A stretch of 64,000 bases of DNA from Rubrivivax gelatinosus (GCF_004340905.1 NZ_SLXD01000001.1:496001-560000); one strand, 5' to 3'; shown: positions 10,020 through 18,405, counted from the first letter of the stretch. Made by a program: numbers and translations. The notes: generated from the sequence alone by a model not told the origin.

Positions 10020-11528
10020 TCAGAACCGGTAGTTGAGCGATCCGACGATCGCGGATTCCCGGTAGGGGTTCGTCTCGCTGTCGAACCAGACGCGGCGCAC
10101 GGCCAGGGTGCCTTGCGTGCGTGCCCCGAGTTCGTTCGAGACGGACAGCTCCAGGCGGCGGAGTTCGGTGCCCGGCTGGGTGTCTTCGTCGAGGGTCTTC
10201 AGCAGCGTCGCCGTCAGCGACATCGAGGCCTTCGGCGTCAGCCGGTGGCCCAGCCCGGCCGTCAGGCCGTACTGGCGCACACGCGGCACGATGGCGAGGT
10301 CGCCGGCGTCGTACTGCTGGTCGCCCAGGCGCTCGGTCTTGGAGCTCGTCGCCGCCAGCGTCAGCGTGTTGCGCACGCCCTGGACGGCCAGCGTCAGCGT
10401 CTGGCTGCGCTGCAGCGACGGGGCGCTGTTGAGGAAGCCGAGCGAGTCCAGGCCGTCCAGGCCCAGGCTGTTGCGGGTGATCGTCGTGCAGCGCACGCTG
10501 TCGTTGAGCACCGCCATGCAGGTGTTGAAGACCGCCAGGTAGAGCTGGCGCAGCGTGCCCAGGGTCTCGTTGTTCTGGCCGCTGACGCCGCGCGTGTCGG
10601 TGTAGGTCAGATGCGCGCGCCGGAACCGGTGGCTGAGGCTGAAGCTGTGCGAGTTGCCGTAGAAGTGGCGGTCGGCCTGCGCCGACACTCGGGTGCGCAC
10701 CGACGGCAGCCAGGTGAGCCCCCAGCCGTTGGTCGACGACTTCTGCTCGCCCGACCCGAGGATGTCCGAGCGGTCCTCGCCGTGGCGGCCGAAGACCTGC
10801 AGCCGGGGCGTCAGCGACACGCTCAGCGTGGCGGTGGCGTTGTCGCTGATGTAGCGGTCGCCGCCGTTGTAGGCGTTGGTCTGGCGCGTGCCGCTGAGGT
10901 TCCAGCCGAAGATGCCGTGCGTGGCGCCGGCCTGCACGGTCGCGTCCCAGTCGGTGCGGTCGCCCAGCGTGCTGTCCTTGGCGCGCGTCGCATCCCAGTT
11001 GGCCACCGCCGACAGCTGCACCTTGCCGCCCAGCAGCGCGCGCGCGGACGGCGAGACCGACACCGTGGCGACGTCGGTGCGGTTGTCGTTGTCGACGCCG
11101 CTGGCGCTGGACTGCTGACCGAAGGCCGAGATCGACTGCTGCGACACGCTGGCCGAGGCGTCGAGGAAGACGTGGCGCGGCACGAGTTCGGCGGCGCCGT
11201 CGGCGTTGAGCTGGTGGTGGTAGGTGCTGCGGCCCGATTCGCGCGCGTACTGCACGAGGTCCAGCCGGTAGTCCAGCGAGCCTTCGACACGCCCGGATCG
11301 CCCGGAGGCCCGGATGCCCGGGCGGATCTCGGTGATCGCTTCGGACTTGCGGTCGTCATCGCTGAGCCGGCCGTTGTCGGTGAGGGTCTGCTGCAGGTCG
11401 ATGGAACGCTCGACGACGATGCCGGCACGCTCCTGCGCCAAGGCCGGCGCCGCCAGCATCGCGACGAGGCCGAACACCGCCAGGGACACCGGGTGCGGAC
11501 GCGGCGCCGGATTCGTCGGGCGCTTCAT
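10020..11528 (-). CDS. XrtA-locus outer-membrane beta-barrel protein (TIGR03016-like)
   Basis: 502 aa. A signal peptide (hydrophobic stretch then APALAQ, cleavage near residue 32) is followed by alternating polar/hydrophobic strands rich in aromatic residues. The protein ends SLNYRF, with the terminal Phe typical of BAM-inserted outer-membrane barrels. It matches the uncharacterised outer-membrane family found beside the BY-kinase and ATPase of exosortase A loci. A role as secretin partner or polysaccharide porin is plausible but unproven. The start ATG lies 4 bp after the kinase stop. The same DNA carries a long antisense frame that I treat as a shadow. Confidence 0.85.
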   Translation of the reverse strand: MKRPTNPAPRPHPVSLAVFGLVAMLAAPALAQERAGIVVERSIDLQQTLTDNGRLSDDDRKSEAITEIRPGIRASGRSGRVEGSLDYRLDLVQYARESGRSTYHHQLNADGAAELVPRHVFLDASASVSQQSISAFGQQSSASGVDNDNRTDVATVSVSPSARALLGGKVQLSAVANWDATRAKDSTLGDRTDWDATVQAGATHGIFGWNLSGTRQTNAYNGGDRYISDNATATLSVSLTPRLQVFGRHGEDRSDILGSGEQKSSTNGWGLTWLPSVRTRVSAQADRHFYGNSHSFSLSHRFRRAHLTYTDTRGVSGQNNETLGTLRQLYLAVFNTCMAVLNDSVRCTTITRNSLGLDGLDSLGFLNSAPSLQRSQTLTLAVQGVRNTLTLAATSSKTERLGDQQYDAGDLAIVPRVRQYGLTAGLGHRLTPKASMSLTATLLKTLDEDTQPGTELRRLELSVSNELGARTQGTLAVRRVWFDSETNPYRESAIVGSLNYRF

Positions 11529-11532
11529 GGCG

Positions 11533-12468
11533 CTAGTCTCCCGTCCGCTGCGCGGCCGGCTCGGCCCCCGCGGGTTCGACCCCCGGCTCCTGGTCGTAGC
11601 CGTAGCCGTAGCCATAGCCGTAACCCTGGCCCGAGCCGTAGCCCGCGCTGTCGGAACGCGCCTTGTTGAGCACCAGCAGCCGCACCGGGCAGGCGTCGAT
11701 GGTGTCCAGCGCCTGCTGCACCGCCGACTGCTGGGTGCGCCCGGCCGCCACGACGACGACGATCTGGCCCATGTGCGAAGCGAGCACACGCGACTCGGTG
11801 GTCAGCAGCAGCGGCGGCGAGTCGAAGATCACGATGCGGTCGGGATAACGCGTCGCCATCTCGTCGAGCAGGCGCTCCATCGCGTCGCTGGCGAGCAGTT
11901 CGGTGGCCTTGGCGTGCGGCGTGCCGCTGGGCAGCAAGGTGAGCTTGTCGACGTTGGTGCGCAGCAGCACGTCGGACAGTTCGGCCTTGCCTTCGAGCAC
12001 GTCGAGCAGGCCGGCGCTGGCCGGCAGGCCCAGCATGCGCAGCAGCGAGGGCCGCGCGACGTCGGCGTCGACGAGCACGACGGTGTGGTCGAGCTCGGCG
12101 GCGATGCTCATCGCCAGGTTCACCGAGGTGAAGCTCTTGCCCTCGCCGGCCATCGCGCTGGTGACCATGATGAGGTTGCCGTGCTTGAGCGTCGCCGCGC
12201 CCTTGCCGACGGCGTTGGCGATCAGCGGGCGCTTGATGACGCGGAACTGGTCGGCGACGACGGTGCGCGGCGCGCTCGGCGTCACGATGCCGGCCTCGTT
12301 GAGCTCGTCGAAATCGAGTTCGACGCGGCGCGAGGTGACGGCCGGCTCGGTGCGCTCCGGCTCCGGGCGTGTTTCGGGCGAGGCCGGCGCGCCGACCTCG
12401 GGGATCGCGACGCCGGCCTGGCGAAGCTGCTCGAGGCGCTGCGCGGCCTGTTCGATCAGACTGGTCAT
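11533..12468 (-). CDS. BY-type tyrosine autokinase of the exopolysaccharide system (TIGR03018-like)
   Basis: 311 aa cytoplasmic bacterial tyrosine kinase. Walker A is AMAGEGKSF (about residues 105-113), Walker A' VLVDAD (131-136) and Walker B IVIFDS (212-217). The C-terminus carries six tyrosines between residues 277 and 291 in a Gly-Tyr repeat, which is the autophosphorylation cluster. Kinase and the membrane activator (chain-length protein, 7 bp upstream) are separate polypeptides, as in Gram-positive and XrtA systems and unlike the Wzc fusion. Phosphorylation cycles of this tail normally set polymer length and export. Confidence 0.93.
   Translation of the reverse strand: MTSLIEQAAQRLEQLRQAGVAIPEVGAPASPETRPEPERTEPAVTSRRVELDFDELNEAGIVTPSAPRTVVADQFRVIKRPLIANAVGKGAATLKHGNLIMVTSAMAGEGKSFTSVNLAMSIAAELDHTVVLVDADVARPSLLRMLGLPASAGLLDVLEGKAELSDVLLRTNVDKLTLLPSGTPHAKATELLASDAMERLLDEMATRYPDRIVIFDSPPLLLTTESRVLASHMGQIVVVVAAGRTQQSAVQQALDTIDACPVRLLVLNKARSDSAGYGSGQGYGYGYGYGYDQEPGVEPAGAEPAAQRTGD
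11594..11643 (-). repeat. Short tandem repeat encoding the Gly-Tyr tail of the BY-kinase
   Basis: On the plus strand the segment reads as repeats of the 6-mer GTAGCC with small variations (CATAGC, GTAACC). In the minus-strand reading frame each unit encodes Gly-Tyr, giving the phosphotyrosine cluster. A 6-bp unit keeps frame whatever the copy number, so the number of tyrosines could vary between strains by slippage. Confidence 0.7.
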
Positions 12469-12475
12469 ACGGGTC

Positions 12476-14062
12476 TCACGCGGCGATGGCGCGCTGGGCC
12501 ATCAGGGCCACCGCGACGATGCCAAGGACGTACAGGCCGACGAGCCCGCCGGAAGCCCCGAGGAAACGCAGCGTCATCCTGCGTTCACGGCGGCGCTCGT
12601 CGTCGCTGAGCACCATCGACACGACGCCCAGCAGCGGCAGGCCGGTCTTGGTGCGCAGTTCGGTGGCGTCGTTGTAGACCGGGCGCAGCTGGCTGGCGGC
12701 GAACGCCAGGCCCAGCCCGGCCGCCAGCGCGACACCCAGCGCGCCCAGCAGCAGCAGCAGGCGGTTGGGCGCCACCGGCTCGGGCGCGACGCGCGGCGGG
12801 TCGATGAGGCGGAAGTCGGCCACGCCCGAGGCGACCTCGAGCTCGCCGGACATGATGGCCGACTGGCGCCGCGCCACCAGGTCCTCGTAGTTCTTCTTGT
12901 AGACGTCGTAGTCGCGGTTGAGCTGGGCGGCCTCGGCCTCGATCTGCGGCGCCACCTTGAGCCCGGAGCGGGCCTGCGCCAGGCGCGACTGGAACTCGCC
13001 GACACGGGTGCGCAGCGAGGCGACCTGCACTTCGGCGGCCGCGAGCATGCGCGCGAGTTCCTGCACGGCCGGGTTGCCGCCCGCCGCCGGGTTCGCCGAC
13101 GCCGCCGCCTGCGCGGACTTGCGCAGCTCGGCCATCTCCTTCTTCTTCTGCTCCTCGAGGTCGCGGATCAGGCGCTTGGTGATGATGACCTCGGGGTGCT
13201 GGTCGGTGAAACGCTGCTCGAGGTTGTCGAGGTTGCGCTTCTGGGCGTCGATGCGCGCGTCGAGTTCGGGCGTGGAGATGCCCAGCGCGGCGTCGTCGGC
13301 CGCGACGTGGCCGGTGCCGGCCTCGGCGTTGCGCTTCTCCTCGGAGAGCTGGGCCTTGACGGCGTCGCGTGCGTTCTCGGCCTCGCGCAGCTCGAGCTGC
13401 GCCTGCTGCAACGCCGCCGAGGCCTCCGACAGGCGCGAGGTGGCGCTCTTGCCGTCGTCGGGCTGCATCTCGATGTTGCGCAGCTTGAACTCCTTGAGCC
13501 GCGCCTCGGCTTCCTCGAGCTTCTGCTCGTACTGCTTGATCTGCTCGTTGAGGAAGGTCTTGGCCGAGTCGGTGTCCTTGCGGCTGGCGCCCAGGCTGGA
13601 CTCGACGAAGATCGACACCAGCGACTGGATCACGCGCTTGGCCTTCTCGCTCTCGCGGTCGCGGTAGGCCAGCGAGTACAGGTTGTCGCGGCCGGTGTTG
13701 CGGATCTGGACTTCCTTGGTCAGGCGCTGGATCAGCTCTTCCTGCTGCACCGCCGAGCCCTCTTCGAGGTCGAGATCGGCCATGCGGATCAGCTTCTCGA
13801 TGTTCGGGCGGCTGATCAGCGTGCGGCTGAGCATGGAGATCTGCTGCTCGACGTTGGGCTGCACCGTCAGGCCGGACATCAGCGGCTTGAGGATCGACTG
13901 GGTGTCGACGTAGATGCGCGCCGACGCCTCGTACTGGTCAGGGATGCGGAACACGAGCACCGCGGCGACGAGTCCGACGACCCACGAGGCGATCAGCCCC
14001 TGCCAGCGGTAGTTCCACATGCCCCGCAGGACGGCGAGGGCTTGGCGAACGAGATCTTGCAT
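12476..14062 (-). CDS. Polysaccharide chain-length determinant / BY-kinase activator (Wzz-GNVR, TIGR03007-like)
   Basis: 528 aa inner-membrane protein. One membrane segment is near residues 22-40 and two more lie near the C-terminus (about 425-450 and 505-525). Between them is a long periplasmic region rich in coiled coil (about 160-410), including the GNVR-type end SELEVASGVADFRLIDPPR. It belongs to the XrtA-specific branch of the Wzz/Wzc family. It sets chain length and activates the separate kinase encoded 7 bp downstream. The export lipoprotein gene precedes it by 36 bp. About 70 residues separate the last two membrane segments, a cytoplasmic loop that could contact the kinase. Confidence 0.92.
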   Translation of the reverse strand: MQDLVRQALAVLRGMWNYRWQGLIASWVVGLVAAVLVFRIPDQYEASARIYVDTQSILKPLMSGLTVQPNVEQQISMLSRTLISRPNIEKLIRMADLDLEEGSAVQQEELIQRLTKEVQIRNTGRDNLYSLAYRDRESEKAKRVIQSLVSIFVESSLGASRKDTDSAKTFLNEQIKQYEQKLEEAEARLKEFKLRNIEMQPDDGKSATSRLSEASAALQQAQLELREAENARDAVKAQLSEEKRNAEAGTGHVAADDAALGISTPELDARIDAQKRNLDNLEQRFTDQHPEVIITKRLIRDLEEQKKKEMAELRKSAQAAASANPAAGGNPAVQELARMLAAAEVQVASLRTRVGEFQSRLAQARSGLKVAPQIEAEAAQLNRDYDVYKKNYEDLVARRQSAIMSGELEVASGVADFRLIDPPRVAPEPVAPNRLLLLLGALGVALAAGLGLAFAASQLRPVYNDATELRTKTGLPLLGVVSMVLSDDERRRERRMTLRFLGASGGLVGLYVLGIVAVALMAQRAIAA

Positions 14063-14098
14063 GCGTACGGCCGGACGTCGGGCGGCGCGGGGCCTGGG

Positions 14099-14731
14099 TC
14101 AGAAGAAGCTCTGCGGGACGATCAGGATGTCGCCGGGGCGCATCTCGACGTTGGCCGAGACGTCGCCGTCCTTGACTAGGTCATCCAGGCGCACCGAGTA
14201 CTGCTGGTTGCCCTCGGAGGTGCGCAGGATGGTGGCGCGGTTGCCGGCAGCGAAGTCGGTGAGGCCGCCGACGGCGATCATCACGTCGAGCACCGTCATC
14301 TTGGTCTTGAACGGCAGGAACTGCGGCCGCGCGGCCTCGCCGACGACGCGGATCTGCTCGCTGTAGGGGCCGACGAAACCGTTGACGAGCACCGTGACGA
14401 TCGGGTCGCGCACGTACTTGGAGAGCACCTGCTCCAGGTCGCGCGCCAGCTGCACCGAGGTCTTGCCCTGGGCCATCACCTCGTCGACCAGGGGCGCCGA
14501 GACCTTGCCGTCGGGACGCACCGGCACCGACATCGACAGCTCGGGGTTGCGCCAGACGATGATGTTGACCGAGTCGCCGGCGCCGATGATGTAGGTGTAG
14601 TCCTGCTGGGCGGCCTGGGCAGGCGCCGGCGGATACGACTTCAGCGCCGAGCACGCCGCCAGGCTCGCCACGGCGACCAGGACACCGAACACGCGGCAGA
14701 CCGAGGCCGCCGTTGCAGACATGAGCTTCAC
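14099..14731 (-). CDS. Polysaccharide export outer-membrane lipoprotein (Wza-like, TIGR03027 type)
   Basis: 210 aa. The signal peptide ends in a lipobox (SLAACS, acylated Cys at about residue 27). The Poly_export domain follows (YIIGAGDSVNIIVWRNPELS, about 47-66), then an SLBB-like repeat (IRVVGEAARPQFLPF onward). It ends PGDILIVPQSFF. It should form the periplasmic and outer-membrane channel for the exopolysaccharide, working with the chain-length protein and the beta-barrel. It is the first gene of the twelve-gene minus-strand operon, so the promoter should lie in the 164 bp between it and the ThiF-like gene. No sigma-54 site is recognisable there. Confidence 0.93.
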   Translation of the reverse strand: MKLMSATAASVCRVFGVLVAVASLAACSALKSYPPAPAQAAQQDYTYIIGAGDSVNIIVWRNPELSMSVPVRPDGKVSAPLVDEVMAQGKTSVQLARDLEQVLSKYVRDPIVTVLVNGFVGPYSEQIRVVGEAARPQFLPFKTKMTVLDVMIAVGGLTDFAAGNRATILRTSEGNQQYSVRLDDLVKDGDVSANVEMRPGDILIVPQSFF

Positions 14732-14895
14732 GCGAGATCTCCCGGGGAATTCCGTGTGGCCGAGGGCCGAATCTGGCCGGGAATCATGTCATATCCGATT
14801 GACGCGAATTCCGCCCGGCGCCCCCCCGAACCAAGGTTCCAGGCGGCAAGATTCCACGTTCCGTGGGGGGCGGGCCGAGCGCCGTCGCGCCGCGC

Positions 14896-15759
14896 TCAGT
14901 CCAGGCCGAGCTGGGGCCGTATGAAGCGCAGCAGCAGGCGCTGCAGCGGGTTGGCGTTGCCGCCCGGGCGCCAGGTGAACGACAGCTTCTGACGGTAGGC
15001 GTCGAACTGCATCGCCCAGGGCGCGGGCTTGAGCTCGCCGCGCCCGCACAGCAGCTTGAGCACCGCCGTGCCGGTGACGCCGGCGCACAGGTCGCAGGCC
15101 ATGATCGTCGACGGCCCGCGCTGCTCGGCGAAGTTCACCGCCTGCGGATGCACCAGGTAGCCGCGCTGCAGCATCGCCGGCGACAGCCCGGCGATGAAAC
15201 GCGCGAACTGCTCCTGGCGGGTGCAGCCTTCGAGCCGGAAGTAGTCCTCGAAGCTCATGCCGCGCGGCGAGAAGTACAGCAGCGACACGCCCATGCCCAG
15301 CGGCGCGGCGGTCACCGCCGGGATGCCGCGCGCGTGGCAGGCGGCGAACAGCATGCGCCGGGCCTCGACGGCGAAGAAGTCGATCGCGTCGACGTAGACG
15401 TCCACGCCGTCGAGGAAGGCGTCGAGGTTGTCCTCGTCGACACCACGCTCGAAGGCGACGACCTCGGCCTCGGGATCGACGTCGCGCGCGATGCGCGCCA
15501 TCACCTCGCACTTGGGCTGGCCGATGGTGGAAACGAAGGCGCCGGCCTGACGGTTGAAGTTGTGGACCTCGAAACGGTCGAAGTCGGCGATGCGAAAGCG
15601 CCCGATGCCCAGCCGCGCCAGCGTCACGAGGTGCGCGCCGCCGACGCCGCCCAGCCCGGCGATCGCCACGCGCGCGCCCCGCAGGCGCTGCTGCTCGGCG
15701 GGCGTGAGCCAGCCGATGTTGCGGGAGACCGCCGCGTCGTAGTCGAAGGGCTGGGCCAC
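14896..15759 (-). CDS. ThiF/MoeB/HesA-family E1-like adenylyltransferase
   Basis: 287 aa from a GTG start (VAQPFDYDAAVSRNIGWL), 14 bp after the methyltransferase. The nucleotide-binding motif is GLGGVGGAHL, followed by DFDRFEVHNFNRQ, the Asp/Asn/Arg/Gln set that binds ATP-Mg in E1 enzymes. Later cysteines (EGCTRQE, MACDLCAG) are candidates for a thioester or metal site. Such enzymes adenylate a C-terminal carboxylate of a ubiquitin-like or small protein, or cyclise tRNA t6A. No ubiquitin-like partner is visible here. The pairing with a methyltransferase just before an exopolysaccharide operon is unusual, and the substrate is unknown. Confidence 0.8.
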   Translation of the reverse strand: MAQPFDYDAAVSRNIGWLTPAEQQRLRGARVAIAGLGGVGGAHLVTLARLGIGRFRIADFDRFEVHNFNRQAGAFVSTIGQPKCEVMARIARDVDPEAEVVAFERGVDEDNLDAFLDGVDVYVDAIDFFAVEARRMLFAACHARGIPAVTAAPLGMGVSLLYFSPRGMSFEDYFRLEGCTRQEQFARFIAGLSPAMLQRGYLVHPQAVNFAEQRGPSTIMACDLCAGVTGTAVLKLLCGRGELKPAPWAMQFDAYRQKLSFTWRPGGNANPLQRLLLRFIRPQLGLD

Positions 15760-15773
15760 GGTCCGACTCGCGC

Positions 15774-16454
15774 CTAGGGCTGCGGCTTGCGGGCCATCAC
15801 GTCGTAGCAGTTGCCGACGACGCGCTCGCTGAGGATCTCGAAGCCCGCCTCGACGATGCGGCGGCGGATCTCCGTGGACTCGTAGGGCGTGTAGAGAATG
15901 CCTTTGCGGATGCCCCAGCGGTTGATGGCGTCGGCCAGCGGGCGCAGCGGCCAGGAGCCGCGCGGGAACAGCAGCACGTTGGCCGCCAGCGTGCCGCCGG
16001 GCTTGAGCACACGCAGCATCTCGCGCAGGCTGGCGTCGACCTCTGGCAGGCAGTGCACGGCGTTGGCGATGTTGACGGTGTCGAACTCGCCGGTCTGGAA
16101 CGGCATCGCCGCGGCGTCGGCGTGCCTGAAGCTCAGGCGCGGCTGGCCGCGGAAACGGTGGATCGCGCCGGCGAGCATCGACTCGGCGTAGTCCGCGCCG
16201 ACGATGTCGACCTCGGGCAGCTTCTTCCAGCGCCGCCAGCGCAGGAAGAGCTCGAGCAGCGTGCCGGTGCCGCAGGCCAGTTCCAGGTGCCGCGGGCCGA
16301 AGTGCGGGCCGAAGAAACGCAGCTGCGCCGGCAGCGTGCTGTTGTAGGCGAAGGTCAGGATGAAGAAGCCCCGGACGTCGTACCACCACGGCTCCGACTT
16401 GTAGGCCGTGGCGATCTCCTCCTTCGATTTGGGTCCGCGGGGGGCGTCGCTCAT
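15774..16454 (-). CDS. Class I SAM-dependent methyltransferase
   Basis: 226 aa with a Rossmann methyltransferase core. Motif I is HLELACGTGTLLE (about residues 56-68), then VGADYAESML and the post-II segment DTVNIANAVHCLPE, followed by LRVLKPGGTL. These are features of the UbiE/Methyltransf_11 group. The substrate cannot be inferred. It lies directly upstream of the ThiF-like gene on the same strand and is divergent from the PEP-CTERM gene, so it probably shares the 216 bp intergenic region at 16455-16670. Confidence 0.85.
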   Translation of the reverse strand: MSDAPRGPKSKEEIATAYKSEPWWYDVRGFFILTFAYNSTLPAQLRFFGPHFGPRHLELACGTGTLLELFLRWRRWKKLPEVDIVGADYAESMLAGAIHRFRGQPRLSFRHADAAAMPFQTGEFDTVNIANAVHCLPEVDASLREMLRVLKPGGTLAANVLLFPRGSWPLRPLADAINRWGIRKGILYTPYESTEIRRRIVEAGFEILSERVVGNCYDVMARKPQP

Positions 16455-16527
16455 CGCTGACTAGTCTACTCAAGGAAGACCCCGCGTTACGCCTTCTTGC
16501 GGCGCGATCCGCGCCCCGCCGCGGGCA

Positions 16528-16546
16528 GTGTCGGACGGCTTTACAC
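16528..16546. promoter_or_regulatory. GTGT-N11-ACAC dyad, possible PrsR upstream activating site
   Basis: An interrupted palindrome, GTGT at 16528-16531 and ACAC at 16543-16546, sits about 64 bp upstream of the -24 element of the sigma-54 promoter. That is a normal position for an enhancer-binding-protein site. The half-sites are short, so chance is a real alternative. Confidence 0.3.
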
Positions 16547-16608
16547 CGCCTGGCCAGCGAAGCCGAAACATAAACGCAAGCCGTTGTTTTTCAAGGATTT
16601 TCCCACTC

Positions 16609-16625
16609 TGGCACGGCAGCTGCTT
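16609..16625 (+). promoter_or_regulatory. Sigma-54 (-24/-12) promoter of the PEP-CTERM gene
   Basis: The sequence TGGCACGGCAGCTGCTT matches the consensus TGGCACG-N4-TTGCW, with invariant GG at 16610-16611 and GC at 16622-16623 and exactly 10 bases between them. It lies about 45 bp upstream of the start codon at 16671. PrsR, encoded at 29456, has the GAFTGA sigma-54 contact loop and is the obvious activator. Confidence 0.85.
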
Positions 16626-16670
16626 TATCCACCGCGCAACCTTCCCGGTTCAACCCACGGAGTCCTCAAC

Positions 16671-17486
16671 ATGTTTCTCAAGCGCGCTCTCTCCATGATC
16701 GCCGTCGGTGCGGCCGTGGCGTTCGGCCCGGGGCAGGCCTTCGCCGCCGCTGCGCCGGTTCCGTTCTGTATCGACGACTCGGCGGCCAACGGCGGCGCGC
16801 TGAGCACCAGCAGCAACTGCTCGAACGGCTCGGGCACGAACGGCTTTGCGGTCGACCTGATCAACGGCGGCTACGTCGAAAAGGCCCTGGTCACCGACAC
16901 CGGCTCGGGCCTGGCCTTCAACGCGACGATCGTCGTCGATTTCGGCCAGTACCAGCTGGGCGGCAGCGAGGTCGATGCGGGCCTCGGCGGCGTGTACGAC
17001 CTCTACGCTGTCGTCACGGCCAGCGGCGTGCTGACCGGCGCGAACACCTTCAAGGCCAACACCGCCACGCTGAGCTTCTACCTGGACACCGGCGACAACA
17101 CGACGCTGGACCTGACGTCCATCGACAGCGGCACGCTGGCGTTCACGCCGGGCCTGGGCGACCTGCTGCTCGGCACCTCGACCACGCTGCTCAGCGGCTC
17201 CGGCTCCACCGCCTCCAGCGGCGGCAGCGACGGTTTCGCGGTGACCTTCACCGACTTCGGCCTGAGCCCGGACGGCGAAGAATTCTTCATCGCCCCGCGC
17301 CCGTTCTACTTGTCGGTCTACAGCGACGGCGACATCAACGACGGCACCGTCGACGTGGTCGGCCCGGGCCTGCTGGAACTTCGCGGCGACGTCAGCGCGA
17401 ACTTCTTCATCCCGGAACCGGGCACCCTGGCCCTGGTCGGCCTGTCGATGCTCGGCCTGGGCATCGCCCGCCGCCGCAAGGCCTGA
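16671..17486 (+). CDS. PEP-CTERM sorting-domain protein, predicted exosortase A substrate
   Basis: 271 aa. A signal peptide (MFLKRALSMIAVGAAVAFGP, then AFA) is followed by a low-complexity Gly/Ser/Thr/Asp-rich body with predicted beta-strands. The C-terminal sorting signal begins at about residue 248: PEPGTLALVGL, a hydrophobic helix, then the basic end ARRRKA. Exosortase should cut near PEP and release or attach the protein at the surface or in the exopolysaccharide matrix. The ATG at 16671 is preceded by GGAG at 16659-16662. It is a single-gene unit with its own sigma-54 promoter and terminator. No enzymatic domain is recognisable. Confidence 0.93.
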   Translation: MFLKRALSMIAVGAAVAFGPGQAFAAAAPVPFCIDDSAANGGALSTSSNCSNGSGTNGFAVDLINGGYVEKALVTDTGSGLAFNATIVVDFGQYQLGGSEVDAGLGGVYDLYAVVTASGVLTGANTFKANTATLSFYLDTGDNTTLDLTSIDSGTLAFTPGLGDLLLGTSTTLLSGSGSTASSGGSDGFAVTFTDFGLSPDGEEFFIAPRPFYLSVYSDGDINDGTVDVVGPGLLELRGDVSANFFIPEPGTLALVGLSMLGLGIARRRKA

Positions 17487-17505
17487 AGCGGTTCACCCGC
17501 ACGGC

Positions 17506-17535
17506 AAAAGGAGCGCTTCGGCGCTCCTTTTCTTT
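17506..17535. terminator. Rho-independent bidirectional terminator
   Basis: A perfect 11-bp stem, AAAAGGAGCGC (17506-17516) and its complement (17521-17531), closes a TTCG tetraloop. T-rich sequence follows on the plus strand, and the A-run acts as a T-run for the minus strand. It separates the PEP-CTERM gene from the convergent methyltransferase. Confidence 0.92.
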
Positions 17536-17556
17536 TGTGCGGCGCGCGGACGCTTC

Positions 17557-18405
17557 TCAGCGCAGCGCCTGCAGGCGCCGCAGCATCGTCTCCTCCAGGC
17601 GCACGCCGGCGTCGCAGCGTGCGCGCATCGCACGCACGTAGGCCTCGACCACCGGCGACGGCGGGCAGCGGTCGGGGCTGGAGATGAAATAGAAGAAGTC
17701 GACGAAACGGCTGGAGGTGGCGCGCAGCGGGCGACGGAACTGGCGCCGCGCCGCGCCGATCACGGCGTCGATCGGGAAGGCCGCGCGCAGCGAATGCGCG
17801 TAGTCCACCGCCGTGACCGGCGGCGCCTTGCGCGCGACCTCGGCCACCAGCAGGTCGCGCGTGTGCTGCGAGCGCACCAGGCCGAAGTCGAAGAAATAGA
17901 CCGCGCCATCGGCCGCGAGCACGTGTTCGGCACGCGCGAACACCTGCTCCAGGCAGTCCAGGTCGGGCAGGTGGTGCAGCGCCGAGGTGGAGATCACCAC
18001 GTTCACCGCGCCGGCGTCGATCCCGGGCAGCTCCCGGATGTCGGCACACAGCGTCTCGATGTTGCGGATGCCGCGCTCGCGGCATTGTTCGGCCAGCGCG
18101 TCGAGCATCGGCGGGGACAGGTCCGCGCCGATGAAGCGGCAGTCGGGGAACAGCGGAGCCAGCTCGAGCAGCAGCGGGCCCGGCCCGCAGGCCAGGTCGA
18201 GCACGGTGTCGCCGGGCCGGATCAGCGTCGACAGTCGCGTCAGATGGTGCAGTTGCAGCGCCGAGGTCGGCCCGCCCCACTCGTAGGCCTTGACGTAGGC
18301 GCGGATCTGCCCCGGATCGACCATCGCCTCGGAGGGCTCGGGAACACGCGGCGCCGGCGCCGCCGAACGCCATTCATGCCACACGAGTTTGTGAATGGGC
18401 AGCAT
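17557..18405 (-). CDS. Class I SAM-dependent methyltransferase
   Basis: 282 aa from an ATG preceded by a GGGGGAT-type ribosome binding site. The core motifs are LDLACGPGPLLLEL (motif I), FIGADLSPPML and VVISTSALHHLPDLDCLEQ, typical of Methyltransf_25/11 proteins. It has a 60-residue N-terminal extension and an Arg-rich C-terminal third. The target is unknown. It is convergent with the PEP-CTERM gene and divergent from the ABC operon. Its place inside the XrtA region suggests a role in polymer or lipid modification, but that is context only. Confidence 0.82.
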   Translation of the reverse strand: MLPIHKLVWHEWRSAAPAPRVPEPSEAMVDPGQIRAYVKAYEWGGPTSALQLHHLTRLSTLIRPGDTVLDLACGPGPLLLELAPLFPDCRFIGADLSPPMLDALAEQCRERGIRNIETLCADIRELPGIDAGAVNVVISTSALHHLPDLDCLEQVFARAEHVLAADGAVYFFDFGLVRSQHTRDLLVAEVARKAPPVTAVDYAHSLRAAFPIDAVIGAARRQFRRPLRATSSRFVDFFYFISSPDRCPPSPVVEAYVRAMRARCDAGVRLEETMLRRLQALR

